Program-made: the position numbers and the translations under genes | Part shown: positions 6,196-14,642 of the stretch, piece after piece | How the letters are laid out: each line of letters begins with the position of its first letter | Numbering within the stretch: position 1 is the stretch's first letter | The notes under the pieces: model-generated | Databases searched by the model: none | Seen by the model: only the letters and a program-made list of their open reading frames with translations | Told to the model about the DNA's origin: nothing | Source of the DNA: F23-B02 sp946405205 | GTDB taxonomy: Bacteria > Bacillota > Clostridia > Oscillospirales > Oscillospiraceae | Length of the DNA: 20,536 nucleotides | Direction of reading: 5' to 3' | Assembly (NCBI GenBank): GCA_946405205.1 | Contig: CAMJGL010000029.1 | Coordinates: 1-20,536, forward strand

Positions 6196-8757
6196 TCATT
6201 CCTCTGTTTCGTCGGAAAACTCAAGCTGGGTCTTGAGTACCTCCGTGGGTGCGGTGCCGTGGGTGGTCTGCATCTCCATCCACTGCTCGCGGGTGATTAT
6301 TATCTGGCGGGGCTTTGAGCCCTCAAAGGGGCCGATGATGCCCAGCTCCTCCATCTGGTCAACGATGCGGGCGGCTCTGGAATAGCCGAGCTTGAGCCTG
6401 CGCTGGAGCATGGATACCGAGGCCTGCTTGGTATCGAAAATAACGTCTACGGCCTGGGGCAGCAGCTCGTCATAATCGGCTCTGCCCTCGGTCTCCTCCT
6501 CGTCGGAGTGACCCTTGCCGTTTGCGTTTTTATCCTCGGCGGCCTTTTCGATCTGAGCCATGACATCCTCGCTGTACTGCGCGGTAGCCTGCTTTTTGAT
6601 AAACTCGACGATCGCGTCGCGCTCCTCGTCGCTGACGAAAGCGCCCTGAACGCGCATGGGCTTTCCGCAGCCTATGGGAGCGTACAGCATATCGCCCATG
6701 CCGATGAGCTTTTCGGCTCCGGCATTGTCGAGGATGATGCGGCTTTCAAGCGCGGAGGACACCGCAAAGGCGATGCGGCTGGGGATATTGGCCTTCATAA
6801 GGCCGGTGATAACGTCCGCGGAGGGACGCTGGGTGGCGATGACAAGGTGCATACCGGCGGCTCGTCCCATCTGGGCGACGCGGCAGATGCTCTCCTCCAC
6901 GTCCTTCGAGGCGACCAGCATGAGGTCTGCCAGCTCGTCTATAACGACGACGACGTTGGGGATCTTCGGCTGTCCGTTTTCAATAAGGTGCTGGTTATAC
7001 GCCTCAAGATTCCTGACGCCAAGCTCGGAGAACAGACGATAGCGCTTGAGCATTTCGGTGACCGCCCACTGCAGCGCGCCCGCCGCCTTCTTGGGGTCGG
7101 TCACAACGGGGATGTACAGGTGCGGGATGCCGTTATAAACTCCGAGCTCGACCATCTTGGGGTCTATCATGATGAGCTTCACATCGTCGGGGTCGGACTT
7201 GTACAGCAGACTTATGATGAGCGAGTTCATGCACACGGACTTGCCGGAGCCGGTCGTTCCCGCGATCAGCAGGTGCGGCAGCTTCGAGATATTGCCGACA
7301 ACGGCCTCGCCCGCGATATCCTTGCCGATGGCAAAGGAGAGCTTGGACTTGGACGATGCAAACTTTTTCGAGTCGATAATATCCCGCAGGTACACGGTGC
7401 TTATGAGCTTATTCGGCACCTCGATGCCGACGGTCGATATTTTATCGGGTATGGGCGCTATACGGACGCTGACGACGCCCAGTGCAAGCGCTATATCCCC
7501 CGCGAGATTTGTCAGCTTGCTGAGCTTCACGCCCTGCTCAAGCTCCATGTCATAGCGGGTGACTGTGGGGCCGTGGGTCGTATCGACTATCCGCGCATCC
7601 ACACCGAAGCTCTGGATGGTGCTTTCAAGGCGCTCGCGGTTCGTGCGCAGCTCCTCATCGGCGTTTGCGGCGGTGGCATGGCCCTTCTTGAGCAGGAATA
7701 TGGGGGGCTTTTCGTACTCGCCGTCCTTGGGAGCGGCCTCGATCTCGCCCGCGATCGCCTGCGTCTCGGCGGCGACCTCCGCGGCGGTAGCCTTCTTTGT
7801 CGGCGGGTCGGAGACCGCGCCCGTCTGCACGGAGCCGCGTCCGCTCAGGGTAACAGGCGCAACGCCGGCCATCGCCTCGGCCTCCTCAATGGATATTGGC
7901 TCAACATCGTCGGTGTGAGCCGCGGCGCTCTTTCTGCCTGAGCCGCCGCGCTTTTCTGCGGCCTCGCGCACCGTGGGCTCGCCTTTGCCGCCCTTTTTCC
8001 CGAAGGTGGGCTCGTCATCCATGGGTATGTCTATGGCTCTGCGCTTTGCGGTTTTTGCGCGCGCCTTCTCATCCTCGTCGGGCTCTTCAAGAGCTTTTGC
8101 CCTGCTTTCGGGCTCGGGCTTTTCCTCCTGCTCCGGCTCATATCTTGCCGGCTCGCGGCTGCCGAGCCACTCGATAATGTCACGGATGCTTACATTGAAC
8201 GCAGACAGGGCAAAAAACACAAAGGCGAGTAACAGTATTATCGCAGCGCCGTAGATGCTGAAGGCCTTCTGGAGCACGAATGCCATCAGGCCGCCGATAA
8301 CGCCGCCGCACTTCATGGCTATGCCGCCGCCATACATGGTCCTGAACACCGCGACGAAGCCGTCGATATTCTCAACTACCACGTTGGACAGCAGTATATC
8401 GGCAAGCGCGCCCACCATCATCGGGAGCAGCAGCGCCGCGGTCGTTCTCCAGGCGACGGGTCTGCCCTTATGGAAGCCGAGTATCACCGCGGCCAGCACG
8501 AACACCGGCGCGCATACCCAGAAACCGTAGCCAAACAGGCCTTTCAGAAGCGTGCAGAGCCAGCCCACCACGAAGCCGTCGTGAGCGAACATGCCTATTA
8601 TCACGAGCATGGCCGCGAACACAAAGCATATCGCCGCGACCTCGCGCCGTATCGGCCTTGGCTGAGCTGCGGCGGCAGCGGTTTTTGCCTTGCCGCCGGA
8701 CTTAGCCGTGCTTTTTCCCTTCGTATTGGTTTTTTTCTTGTTTGAGGTCTGTGCCAT
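6196..8757 (-). CDS. ftsK: FtsK/SpoIIIE-type DNA translocase
   Basis: This 853-residue protein pumps chromosomal DNA through the division or sporulation septum. It has a Lys/Ala-rich cytoplasmic N-tail (1-38) and four to five membrane helices (about 40-185). A charged, low-complexity linker follows (about 200-350, rich in Glu, Lys and Ala). The motor (about 365-720) has Walker A GTTGSGKS (500-507), Walker B VVVVIDELADLM (602-613) and the sensor-type ATQRPSADVITG (641-652). The C-terminal winged-helix gamma domain (about 761-830) recognises orienting DNA sequences. The length fits SpoIIIE/SftA-class proteins. The ATG at 8757 has AGGGGA about 10 nt upstream. It lies 23 bp after uppP on the same strand, so the two are probably co-transcribed. 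SpoIIIE versus vegetative FtsK cannot be settled from the sequence. Confidence 0.97.
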   Translation of the reverse strand: MAQTSNKKKTNTKGKSTAKSGGKAKTAAAAAQPRPIRREVAAICFVFAAMLVIIGMFAHDGFVVGWLCTLLKGLFGYGFWVCAPVFVLAAVILGFHKGRPVAWRTTAALLLPMMVGALADILLSNVVVENIDGFVAVFRTMYGGGIAMKCGGVIGGLMAFVLQKAFSIYGAAIILLLAFVFFALSAFNVSIRDIIEWLGSREPARYEPEQEEKPEPESRAKALEEPDEDEKARAKTAKRRAIDIPMDDEPTFGKKGGKGEPTVREAAEKRGGSGRKSAAAHTDDVEPISIEEAEAMAGVAPVTLSGRGSVQTGAVSDPPTKKATAAEVAAETQAIAGEIEAAPKDGEYEKPPIFLLKKGHATAANADEELRTNRERLESTIQSFGVDARIVDTTHGPTVTRYDMELEQGVKLSKLTNLAGDIALALGVVSVRIAPIPDKISTVGIEVPNKLISTVYLRDIIDSKKFASSKSKLSFAIGKDIAGEAVVGNISKLPHLLIAGTTGSGKSVCMNSLIISLLYKSDPDDVKLIMIDPKMVELGVYNGIPHLYIPVVTDPKKAAGALQWAVTEMLKRYRLFSELGVRNLEAYNQHLIENGQPKIPNVVVVIDELADLMLVASKDVEESICRVAQMGRAAGMHLVIATQRPSADVITGLMKANIPSRIAFAVSSALESRIILDNAGAEKLIGMGDMLYAPIGCGKPMRVQGAFVSDEERDAIVEFIKKQATAQYSEDVMAQIEKAAEDKNANGKGHSDEEETEGRADYDELLPQAVDVIFDTKQASVSMLQRRLKLGYSRAARIVDQMEELGIIGPFEGSKPRQIIITREQWMEMQTTHGTAPTEVLKTQLEFSDETEE

Positions 8758-8780
8758 TACTCAGGTTCCCCTGCCTTTTA

Positions 8781-9617
8781 TCAGAATATCAGTGAAAGTA
8801 TTATCGTCAGCACGCCGACTACCCAGCAGTAGTATGCAAAGCCGCCGAATCTGGTCTTTTTCGCGATTATCCTCAGAAGCCCGATGGCCAGCACTCCCGA
8901 CACCATGGCGGCTATCATGCCGAAAAGGTAGGCCGGGATGAGCGAGGCGTCTACGCCGGCCTTTATCGCGTCGACAAGCTCAAGCAGCGTCGCGCCCAGC
9001 ACGGCCGGGATGCTCATCAGCAGCGAAAACTTAACCGCGTAGCTGCGGTCATGGCCGGTGGCAATGCCCGCCGTTATGGTCGTTCCCGAGCGGGAAAGAC
9101 CCGGCAGAGTCGCCACGCACTGGCACAGGCCGATGATAAGCGCATCCTTGAACAGCATGTTTTTTTCCGTCTTCGTGCCCTTTGCCATTTTGTCCGACAC
9201 GAAAAGCATGCAGCCCGTGAGTATGAGCGCTCCGCCGACAAATATCGTGGAATTTGACAGCAGCCCGATATATTTATGTACCGGAAGTATGAGCACCAGC
9301 GGGAGCGTCGCCGCTATAATAAGCATGAACATTCTCGCCGCGGGGTACTGCCTGCGCTGTCCCGAAGGCGCGGGATTGCGTCCGGTGAACAGATCCACGG
9401 TCTGCGTGAACATTGATTTTATATCCGGCCAGTACATAAAGCATATGGCGACCAGCGTTCCGAAGTGCAGCAGCACGTCAAACAGCATGTGACCGCCCTC
9501 TATGTCGGACATATTGAAAAGATTCTGAAGTATTGCCAGATGTCCCGAGCTGGATATGGGCAAAAATTCCGCTATACCCTGCACAAGTCCGAGAATTATG
9601 GCTTCGAGTATGCTCAT
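8781..9617 (-). CDS. uppP: Undecaprenyl-diphosphatase UppP (BacA)
   Basis: This 278-residue integral membrane enzyme dephosphorylates undecaprenyl diphosphate so that the lipid carrier can be reused for peptidoglycan and wall polymers. It is linked to bacitracin resistance. The two re-entrant active-site motifs are clear: GLVQGIAEFLPISSSGHL (10-27, catalytic Glu17) and PGLSRSGTT (172-180, Arg176). Seven or eight hydrophobic segments fill the protein, and the length matches the family. AAAGGAG lies about 9 nt before the ATG at 9617. A promoter is visible at 9668-9696. It is the first gene of a pair with ftsK. Confidence 0.97.
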   Translation of the reverse strand: MSILEAIILGLVQGIAEFLPISSSGHLAILQNLFNMSDIEGGHMLFDVLLHFGTLVAICFMYWPDIKSMFTQTVDLFTGRNPAPSGQRRQYPAARMFMLIIAATLPLVLILPVHKYIGLLSNSTIFVGGALILTGCMLFVSDKMAKGTKTEKNMLFKDALIIGLCQCVATLPGLSRSGTTITAGIATGHDRSYAVKFSLLMSIPAVLGATLLELVDAIKAGVDASLIPAYLFGMIAAMVSGVLAIGLLRIIAKKTRFGGFAYYCWVVGVLTIILSLIF

Positions 9618-9667
9618 AGCCCGCTCTCCTTTGTATTCTTCGGATATTATGTATACCTAACTTAGAT

Positions 9668-9696
9668 ATATTATCATATAATGTAAAAAAGCACAA
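9668..9696 (-). promoter_or_regulatory. Promoter of uppP-ftsK
   Basis: On the minus strand TTGTGC (9691-9696) and TAATAT (9668-9673) are separated by 17 nt and lie about 50 bp before the uppP start. The area is strongly AT-rich, in contrast to its surroundings. A palindromic element starts immediately upstream at 9704. Confidence 0.55.
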
Positions 9697-9703
9697 TACC
9701 CAA

Positions 9704-10183
9704 AAAAGAAGACGGGGCAGAGCTCCCTTTGCGTTTTCAGACTGCTGATTGTCGTTTTTTAATAAGTCCGATTATATCCTGCGGTAGTGTTCATTACCTT
9801 ATCATTTTCCAAATTACCGTTCAGCAAAGAATCATGTGGCGTAGGGGCGAGCATCGCTCGTCCGCTCCTCGCCGGAGGGGCAATTCGATTTGACGCTTAA
9901 AAGAATCGTTTTCGCCATGACCCGACCGGTGACAATGGTAATAGTCGTTTTGTTTCCCGCCTGTCGGCGGGCGGACGAGCAATGCTCGCCCCTACGGGTG
10001 CGGAATTAAAACCTGTTTGTCATTTAGAAAATGGAAATGTGCCGAATACCTCCGCAGGATATAATCGGGCTGACGCAAGATAGAAACGCACTATCTTAAT
10101 GCGGATTGGCGGTCTGCCAAGACCGGATTGGACGTGCGCCGAGCAAGGTTTTATTATCTTACGGCTCTGTTCCGTCTTCTTTT
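9704..10183. repeat. 480-bp nested palindromic intergenic element
   Basis: This gene-free stretch between tepA and uppP is a set of nested inverted repeats that share one centre. Outer arms: 9704-9723 (AAAAGAAGACGGGGCAGAGC) and 10164-10183, 18 of 20 matched. Middle arms: CCGATTATATCCTGCGG (9768-9784) and 10052-10068, perfect over 17 bp. Minor arms: CATTTTCCAAAT (9803-9814) and 10022-10033, 11 of 12. Inner arms: 9841-9865 (starts GTAGGGGCGAGCATCGCTCG) and 9971-9995, 24 of 25. A small hairpin, AAGATAG/CTATCTT, lies at 10077-10097. No credible ORF is present. The layout fits a MITE-like element, perhaps a GTAGGGGCGAGC-type repeat inserted in an older palindrome. Confidence 0.8.
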
Positions 10184-10188
10184 CGCGG

Positions 10189-10833
10189 TCATTTGCTGTT
10201 TTTGTCTATCTCGCCGTGGAGGTAATCCAGAGCGTCGGACAGGGTGCCGATAGCGTCTATCAGGCCGCAGGCTACCGCCTCCTCGCCGTAGATCACGCTG
10301 CCTACGTCGTTTGCTATCTCGTCAGTCGTCATCATAAGCTCCGTGTATTTTTCCCGGCTGACATTGGAGTGTCCTATTACGAAGCCTACGATGCGCTCCT
10401 GGATGCGGGCAAAATAGTTATAAGTCTGGGGAACTCCTATAACGACACCGTTTAGTCTGACCGGATGTATCGTCATGGCCGCCGACGGGGCTATGAAGCT
10501 GCGCTTTGCCGCCACGGCAAGAGGCACTCCGATTGAGTGACCGCCGCCGAGGACCAGCGATACCGTGGGCTTTTTCATGCCCGCGATGAGCTCCGCTATG
10601 CCGAGCCCCGCCTCCACATCGCCGCCGACGGTGTTCAGCAGGATAAGAAGCCCCTTTATCTCCTCGGACTCTTCAACGGCAGCGAGCAGCGGCATGACGT
10701 GCTCGTATTTCGTTGTCTTGTTGTCATCGGGCAGCAATTGGTGCCCCTCGACCTGACCGACTATCGTCAGGCAGTGAATGATGCCTTCCTTGCCATTGGG
10801 ACGAACGCTCCCGAGTTCCTTCAGCTCTTCCAA
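10189..10833 (-). CDS. tepA: TepA/ClpP-like serine protease
   Basis: This 214-residue protein belongs to the ClpP/crotonase-fold TepA group (translocation-enhancing protein, B. subtilis YmfB). The catalytic serine is in GGGHSIGVP (Ser100), the histidine is in TIHPVR (His123), and the likely aspartate is in MTTDE (Asp171). The LNTVGGDVEAGLGIAE block (66-81) matches the ClpP oxyanion region. TepA is thought to degrade signal or small peptides at the membrane, and its gene neighbours spoIIIE in Bacillus; here uppP lies between it and ftsK. The start is a TTG at 10831-10833, with GAGGTG (10841-10846) 7 nt upstream. That Shine-Dalgarno is inside the 3' arm of the upstream terminator, which probably limits its translation on readthrough mRNA. 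Confidence 0.9.
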   Translation of the reverse strand: MEELKELGSVRPNGKEGIIHCLTIVGQVEGHQLLPDDNKTTKYEHVMPLLAAVEESEEIKGLLILLNTVGGDVEAGLGIAELIAGMKKPTVSLVLGGGHSIGVPLAVAAKRSFIAPSAAMTIHPVRLNGVVIGVPQTYNYFARIQERIVGFVIGHSNVSREKYTELMMTTDEIANDVGSVIYGEEAVACGLIDAIGTLSDALDYLHGEIDKNSK

Positions 10834-10840
10834 AAAAAAT

Positions 10841-10872
10841 CACCTCATACCTATTTTGGCTGGTATGAGGTG
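10841..10872 (-). terminator. Terminator whose 3' arm holds the tepA Shine-Dalgarno
   Basis: On the minus strand CACCTCATACC (10862-10872) pairs perfectly with GGTATGAGGTG (10841-10851) around a 10-nt loop and is followed by A and a run of Ts. It terminates the aminopeptidase operon 12 nt after its stop codon. The 3' arm contains GAGGTG, and the T-run is the spacer before the tepA TTG, so the hairpin either terminates or masks the ribosome site. Confidence 0.85.
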
Positions 10873-10883
10873 GTTTTAGTCTT

Positions 10884-12269
10884 TTATTTGTCGGTATACG
10901 CCGCCAGAACGCCGCGATAGGTCATATAGCAGTCGAACTTGGCTACGACCTCGAAGGGCGCGTGCATGCTCATAACGGGAACGCCTGCGTCAATAGTGTC
11001 GATATTGCGGTTTGCCATGTACTTGGCTATGGTGCCGCCGCCGCCCTGATCGACCTTGCCGAGCTCGCTCATCTGCCAGACAACGCCGTTGTCGGCAAAC
11101 AGCCTGCGCAGATACGCCACCACTTCTGCGGATGCGTCGCTCGTGCCGCTCTTGCCGCGTGCGCCGGTGAATTTGCAGATGCCCATGCCGTAGTTTAGCT
11201 TTGAGTCGTTGCGCTTTTCCGATACCTCGGGGAAGTTAGGGTCAAAGGCCGCGGTCACATCCGCCGACAGGCAGAAGCTGTTTTCAAAGCAGCGTCTGAG
11301 GGGGACCTGCTGAGTTTCGCAAAGCTCCTCCATGAAGCACTCGAAGGCGCTGCTCTGCATACCGCTCACGCCGTCCGAGCCCGTTTCCTCCTTATCCGCG
11401 AGGATGCACACGCAGGTCCTTGCGGGCACGCCGTCAATGTCCAGCATGGCCTTCAGCTCCGCATAGGCGCAGACGCGGTCGTCGTGACCGTAGCCGCCGA
11501 TAAGAGAGCGGTCAAGCCCGATCTCGCGCACCTCAAAGGCGGGCACAGCCGTGAGCTCCGCGGAGAGGAAGTCCTCCTCAACGATGCCGTAGCGGTCGTT
11601 GAGAATGCTCATCACCGCGAGCTTTACCCTGTCGCTGCCCTCGCCCGCGTAGGGCACGCTGCCGATCAGGAGGTTCAGGCCCTCACCGGTTATGCCCTCC
11701 TCCATGGTCTTTTTCATCTGCTCCTTGCCGAGATGCGGCAGAAGGTCCGTTATGACGAGCTGGGGGTCGGCGGGGTCTCGGCCGATGCACACATCGATGA
11801 CCTCGCCGCTTTTGAGCGCCACGACGCCGTGCAGCTCAAGCGGGATCGTGACCCACTGATATTTCTTTATGCCGCCGTAGTAATGCGTCTTGAAGAAGGC
11901 CAGCTCATCAGACTCGTACAGGGGGTTCTGCTTTAAGTCGATGCGGGGAGCGTCCACATGAGCGCCCGCGATAACGCAGCCCTCAGCAAGGCTTTTTTCG
12001 CCGATGACGGCCAGCATCAGCGCCTTGCCGCGGTTATTGCGGTATACCCTGCTGCCGGCCTCAAGGCTCATACCGGCCTTGTACTCAACAAAGCCCGCGT
12101 CCTCTGCCATTTCGATGGCTGTCCTGACGGCCTCGCGCTCGGTGCGGTTGTCGTTCAGAAACTCCATGTAGCCGCGGCAGTAGTCCTCCATGGCGATGCG
12201 CTGCTCGGTATCCATGGTGTCGTAGCCGTTTTTCTGCTTGTAGAACAGTTGATTTTTGATCTCATCCAT
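10884..12269 (-). CDS. M18-family zinc aminopeptidase
   Basis: This 461-residue metallopeptidase removes N-terminal residues, often acidic ones, from cytosolic peptides. The two-zinc site is intact: His104 (GAHVDAPR), the bridging Asp263 or Asp264 (GYGHDDR), the catalytic and ligand Glu294-Glu295 (DKEETGSDG), Asp337 (SADVT) and His436 (SMHAPFE). The length fits the bacterial M18 group (ApeA/LAP4-like). The family forms large tetrahedral dodecamers. The ATG at 12267-12269 overlaps the stop of the tsaC-coaE gene (8-bp overlap), so translation is coupled. AAGGAAG lies about 9-10 nt upstream. The substrate preference cannot be read from the sequence. Confidence 0.95.
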   Translation of the reverse strand: MDEIKNQLFYKQKNGYDTMDTEQRIAMEDYCRGYMEFLNDNRTEREAVRTAIEMAEDAGFVEYKAGMSLEAGSRVYRNNRGKALMLAVIGEKSLAEGCVIAGAHVDAPRIDLKQNPLYESDELAFFKTHYYGGIKKYQWVTIPLELHGVVALKSGEVIDVCIGRDPADPQLVITDLLPHLGKEQMKKTMEEGITGEGLNLLIGSVPYAGEGSDRVKLAVMSILNDRYGIVEEDFLSAELTAVPAFEVREIGLDRSLIGGYGHDDRVCAYAELKAMLDIDGVPARTCVCILADKEETGSDGVSGMQSSAFECFMEELCETQQVPLRRCFENSFCLSADVTAAFDPNFPEVSEKRNDSKLNYGMGICKFTGARGKSGTSDASAEVVAYLRRLFADNGVVWQMSELGKVDQGGGGTIAKYMANRNIDTIDAGVPVMSMHAPFEVVAKFDCYMTYRGVLAAYTDK

Positions 12270-13470
12270 TTTTCAGTACTTCCTTAAACAGTTTGTTGCA
12301 CTCTTTTTCAAAGTCTTTTTCGCTTCCGTCGTTGCGGAGTATATAGTTACAGTTTGCCTCAAAATACTCGTTCGGATACTGAGCATTTACGCGCATCATG
12401 GCATATTCGTAACTTATGCCGTCACGCTTCATTATACGCTCTATCCTCGTGCTTTTATCCGCGATAACGCCGATAACGGCCTTGCATCTGCCGCCGAGCC
12501 CGCTTTCAATGAGAGCTATCGCGTCAATCGCGGCGAGGGCGCCGCCCTGCATCGCCCAATCCTCGAGAAGCCGCTGCACCTCAAGGCCGATGTAGTGGTG
12601 GGTTATGGCGTTGAGATCCTCCAGCGCCGCCTCGTTTGAGAACACCACGGCGCCCAGCGACTTGCGGTCAAGCTTTCCGTCTGTAACGCTCCCGGGAAAT
12701 ACGCGGTCTATCTCATTGAGCATTTCGGCGTTTGTTTCCAGCATCTCGTGGTACAGCGCGTCGCAGTCGATTATCATCGCGCCCTTTTTCTCAAGCTGCC
12801 GCAGAGCGGTAGTCTTGCCGCAGCCTGTGCCGCCGGTTATTCCGATGACGGTGAGCCTGTCGGCAAGGGCGGAGCGTATGCTCTCCTCGGGGAGAGCTCC
12901 GCGGCGGAGTATTTTATACGGCGCTGTGCTCATGTCGATGATAGTGGATTCCGTGCCGATGCCGCACTGTCCGCCGTCGATGACTGCGGCGATTTTGCCG
13001 TCAAAGTAATCCATGACCTGCCGCGCCGTTTTGGGGCTTTCGGCTCCCGAGGGATTTGCCGAGGGCGCTGCCAGCGGCAGCTTTGCCTTTTTAAGAAGCT
13101 CCAGCGTCATGGGGTGATCCGGGCAGCGCAGCGCCACCGTCGCCCCTCCCGCCCGAACTATCTCCGGAACGGCGGCCTTAGCTCTGAGCACGATAGTCAG
13201 CGGCCCGGGCCAGAATTTTTCGGCGAGGTACTTTGCCTGCTTCGGGACACACTCGCAGTATTTTGTCATGGCGGCGGCTCCGGGTACCATAAGCGCAAGC
13301 GGTTTTACCTCCGGTCTGCCCTTGACTTCATATATCTTTTCCACCGCCGCGGCGTCGAGGCCGTTTCCGGCGAGGCCGTACACCGTTTCGGTGGGCACCG
13401 CCACCAGCTTGCCCGCCGCGATGAGCTTTGCCGCCTCGCTGAGTTTTTGGGTGATTATCTTCGTTTCCAT
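12262..13470 (-). CDS. tsaC-coaE: Fusion of TsaC/YrdC (tRNA t6A synthesis) and CoaE (dephospho-CoA kinase)
   Basis: This 402-residue protein carries two complete enzymes in one frame. Residues 1-200 are a YrdC-fold L-threonylcarbamoyladenylate synthase: VPTETVYGLAGNG (25-37), KGRPEVKPLALMV (50-62), PGPLTIVL (88-95), and the SANPSG and GTESTIIDM blocks (about 137-180). This step feeds tRNA t6A37. Residues 206-402 are a dephospho-CoA kinase: Walker A GGTGCGKTT (213-221), DCDALYHEML (235-244) and a C-terminal lid region. No internal methionine or ribosome site lies near the junction (CTC-encoded Leu206), so the product is a true fusion. Its start ATG shares one base with the prfA stop (TGATG). 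No frameshift is seen. Confidence 0.93.
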   Translation of the reverse strand: METKIITQKLSEAAKLIAAGKLVAVPTETVYGLAGNGLDAAAVEKIYEVKGRPEVKPLALMVPGAAAMTKYCECVPKQAKYLAEKFWPGPLTIVLRAKAAVPEIVRAGGATVALRCPDHPMTLELLKKAKLPLAAPSANPSGAESPKTARQVMDYFDGKIAAVIDGGQCGIGTESTIIDMSTAPYKILRRGALPEESIRSALADRLTVIGITGGTGCGKTTALRQLEKKGAMIIDCDALYHEMLETNAEMLNEIDRVFPGSVTDGKLDRKSLGAVVFSNEAALEDLNAITHHYIGLEVQRLLEDWAMQGGALAAIDAIALIESGLGGRCKAVIGVIADKSTRIERIMKRDGISYEYAMMRVNAQYPNEYFEANCNYILRNDGSEKDFEKECNKLFKEVLKNG

Positions 13471-14540
13471 CAGCTTTCCGCCTGATTTCTTAGTTTTTCC
13501 GCCTGATCGGCTGTCACGAGCGCGTCTATGATGGGGTCAAGGCCGCCGTTCATGACGCTCGAGATGTTGAAGTTGCGCACATCGCCTGTGAGCCTGTGGT
13601 CCGTGACGCGGTTCTGCGGGAAATTATAGGTGCGCACCCTGTCGGATCTGTCGCCGCTGCCGACCTGGCTTTTGCGCTCGGCTGCGATGGCCGCGGCCTG
13701 CTTTGCCTGCTCGGCCTCGTAGAGCTTCGAGCGCAATATTTTCATTGCCTTGTCCTTATTCTTGTACTGGCTGCGCTCGTCCTGACACTCGACCACCACG
13801 CCGGTGGGGATATGGGTTATGCGGATGGCGCTTTCGGTCTTGTTGACGTGCTGGCCTCCCGCGCCGGAGGAACGGTAGGTGTCTATCTGAAGATCGTTGG
13901 GGTTAATGTCAAACTCGACTTCCTCGGCCTCGGGCAATACGGCGACCGTTGCGGCCGAGGTGTGTATCCTGCCGCCGCTCTCGGTCTCCGGCACGCGCTG
14001 CACGCGATGTCCTCCGGCCTCGAACTTGAGCCTTGAATACGCGCCCGCGCCCTCGACGACGAAGCTTATCTCCTTTATACCGCCGAGCTCAGTCTCGTTG
14101 ATGTTCACAATGTCAATCTTCCAGCCCTTGCTCTCGGCATACATGGAGTACATCCTGAACAGGTCGCAGGCAAAAAGCGAGCTCTCCTCGCCGCCGACGC
14201 CGCCGCGTATCTCCATGATGATATTGCGCTCGTCGTTGGGATCCTTCGGCAGGAGCAGTATCTTCAGCTTTTCCTCAAGACCGGCGCATTTTGCCTTTGC
14301 CTCGGCATACTCCTCCTGAGCAAGCTCCTTAAACTCCGGGTCGGACATGAGCTCCTCCGCTTCCGCCATTGCCGAGCGGCACTTCTCATATTCCCTGTAT
14401 GCCATTACGATGGGCTCGAGCTCCTTCATCTCTCTGGCGCATTTTGTGTATGCGGCGGGGTCTGCGTAGATCTCCCCGTTTTCCATGCGCTGCCCGAGCT
14501 CGGCATATCTGTTGTCAAGCTGCTTCAGTTTCTCAAGCAT
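13470..14540 (-). CDS. prfA: Peptide chain release factor 1
   Basis: This 356-residue factor releases the finished chain at UAA and UAG. The peptidyl-hydrolysis motif GGQ is at 228-230 in SSGAGGQHVNKTESAIR. The codon-recognition tripeptide is PxT-type (Pro184-Glu-Thr186 in RVPETES), which marks RF1 rather than RF2 (SPF). The protein is full length. The start is the ATG at 14538-14540, with AGGAG about 7 nt upstream; a 25-residue N-terminal extension readable upstream has no support. It is the first gene of an operon with tsaC-coaE, the M18 aminopeptidase and perhaps tepA. The methylase gene prmC, often next to prfA, is absent here. Confidence 0.97.
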   Translation of the reverse strand: MLEKLKQLDNRYAELGQRMENGEIYADPAAYTKCAREMKELEPIVMAYREYEKCRSAMAEAEELMSDPEFKELAQEEYAEAKAKCAGLEEKLKILLLPKDPNDERNIIMEIRGGVGGEESSLFACDLFRMYSMYAESKGWKIDIVNINETELGGIKEISFVVEGAGAYSRLKFEAGGHRVQRVPETESGGRIHTSAATVAVLPEAEEVEFDINPNDLQIDTYRSSGAGGQHVNKTESAIRITHIPTGVVVECQDERSQYKNKDKAMKILRSKLYEAEQAKQAAAIAAERKSQVGSGDRSDRVRTYNFPQNRVTDHRLTGDVRNFNISSVMNGGLDPIIDALVTADQAEKLRNQAES

Positions 14541-14569
14541 AGTAATCTCCTGTGGTTTTATATCAGATG

Positions 14570-14598
14570 ATTTTACCACACTTTTAAGTCTGTGTAAA
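14570..14598 (-). promoter_or_regulatory. Promoter of the prfA operon
   Basis: On the minus strand TTTACA (14593-14598) and TAAAAT (14570-14575) are separated by 17 nt, about 30 bp before the prfA start codon. It lies right after the terminator of the upstream SLH gene, so the operon is independently transcribed. Confidence 0.65.
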
Positions 14599-14600
14599 TC

Positions 14601-14630
14601 AAAACATCGGCGCAAATGCGCCGATGTTTT
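14601..14630. terminator. Terminator after the second SLH gene
   Basis: AAAACATCGGCGC (14601-14613) and GCGCCGATGTTTT (14618-14630) form a perfect 13-bp stem with an AAAT loop. It lies 12 bp beyond the SLH stop codon at 14643 on the minus strand and is flanked by A/T runs, so it may work in both directions. Confidence 0.9.
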
Positions 14631-14642
14631 TGATACCGCTAT

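Noticed and set aside
6508..7941. 477-codon open frame on the plus strand
   Set aside because: It lies entirely antisense to the clear FtsK motor, has no ribosome site and no recognisable domain; it arises from GC-rich codon use.
9841..9995. CRISPR-like repeat unit at the GTAGGGGCGAGC arms
   Set aside because: Only two inverted copies with no regular direct spacing and no cas genes.
12748..13485. 245-codon plus-strand frame
   Set aside because: Antisense to the tsaC-coaE fusion with no domain evidence.
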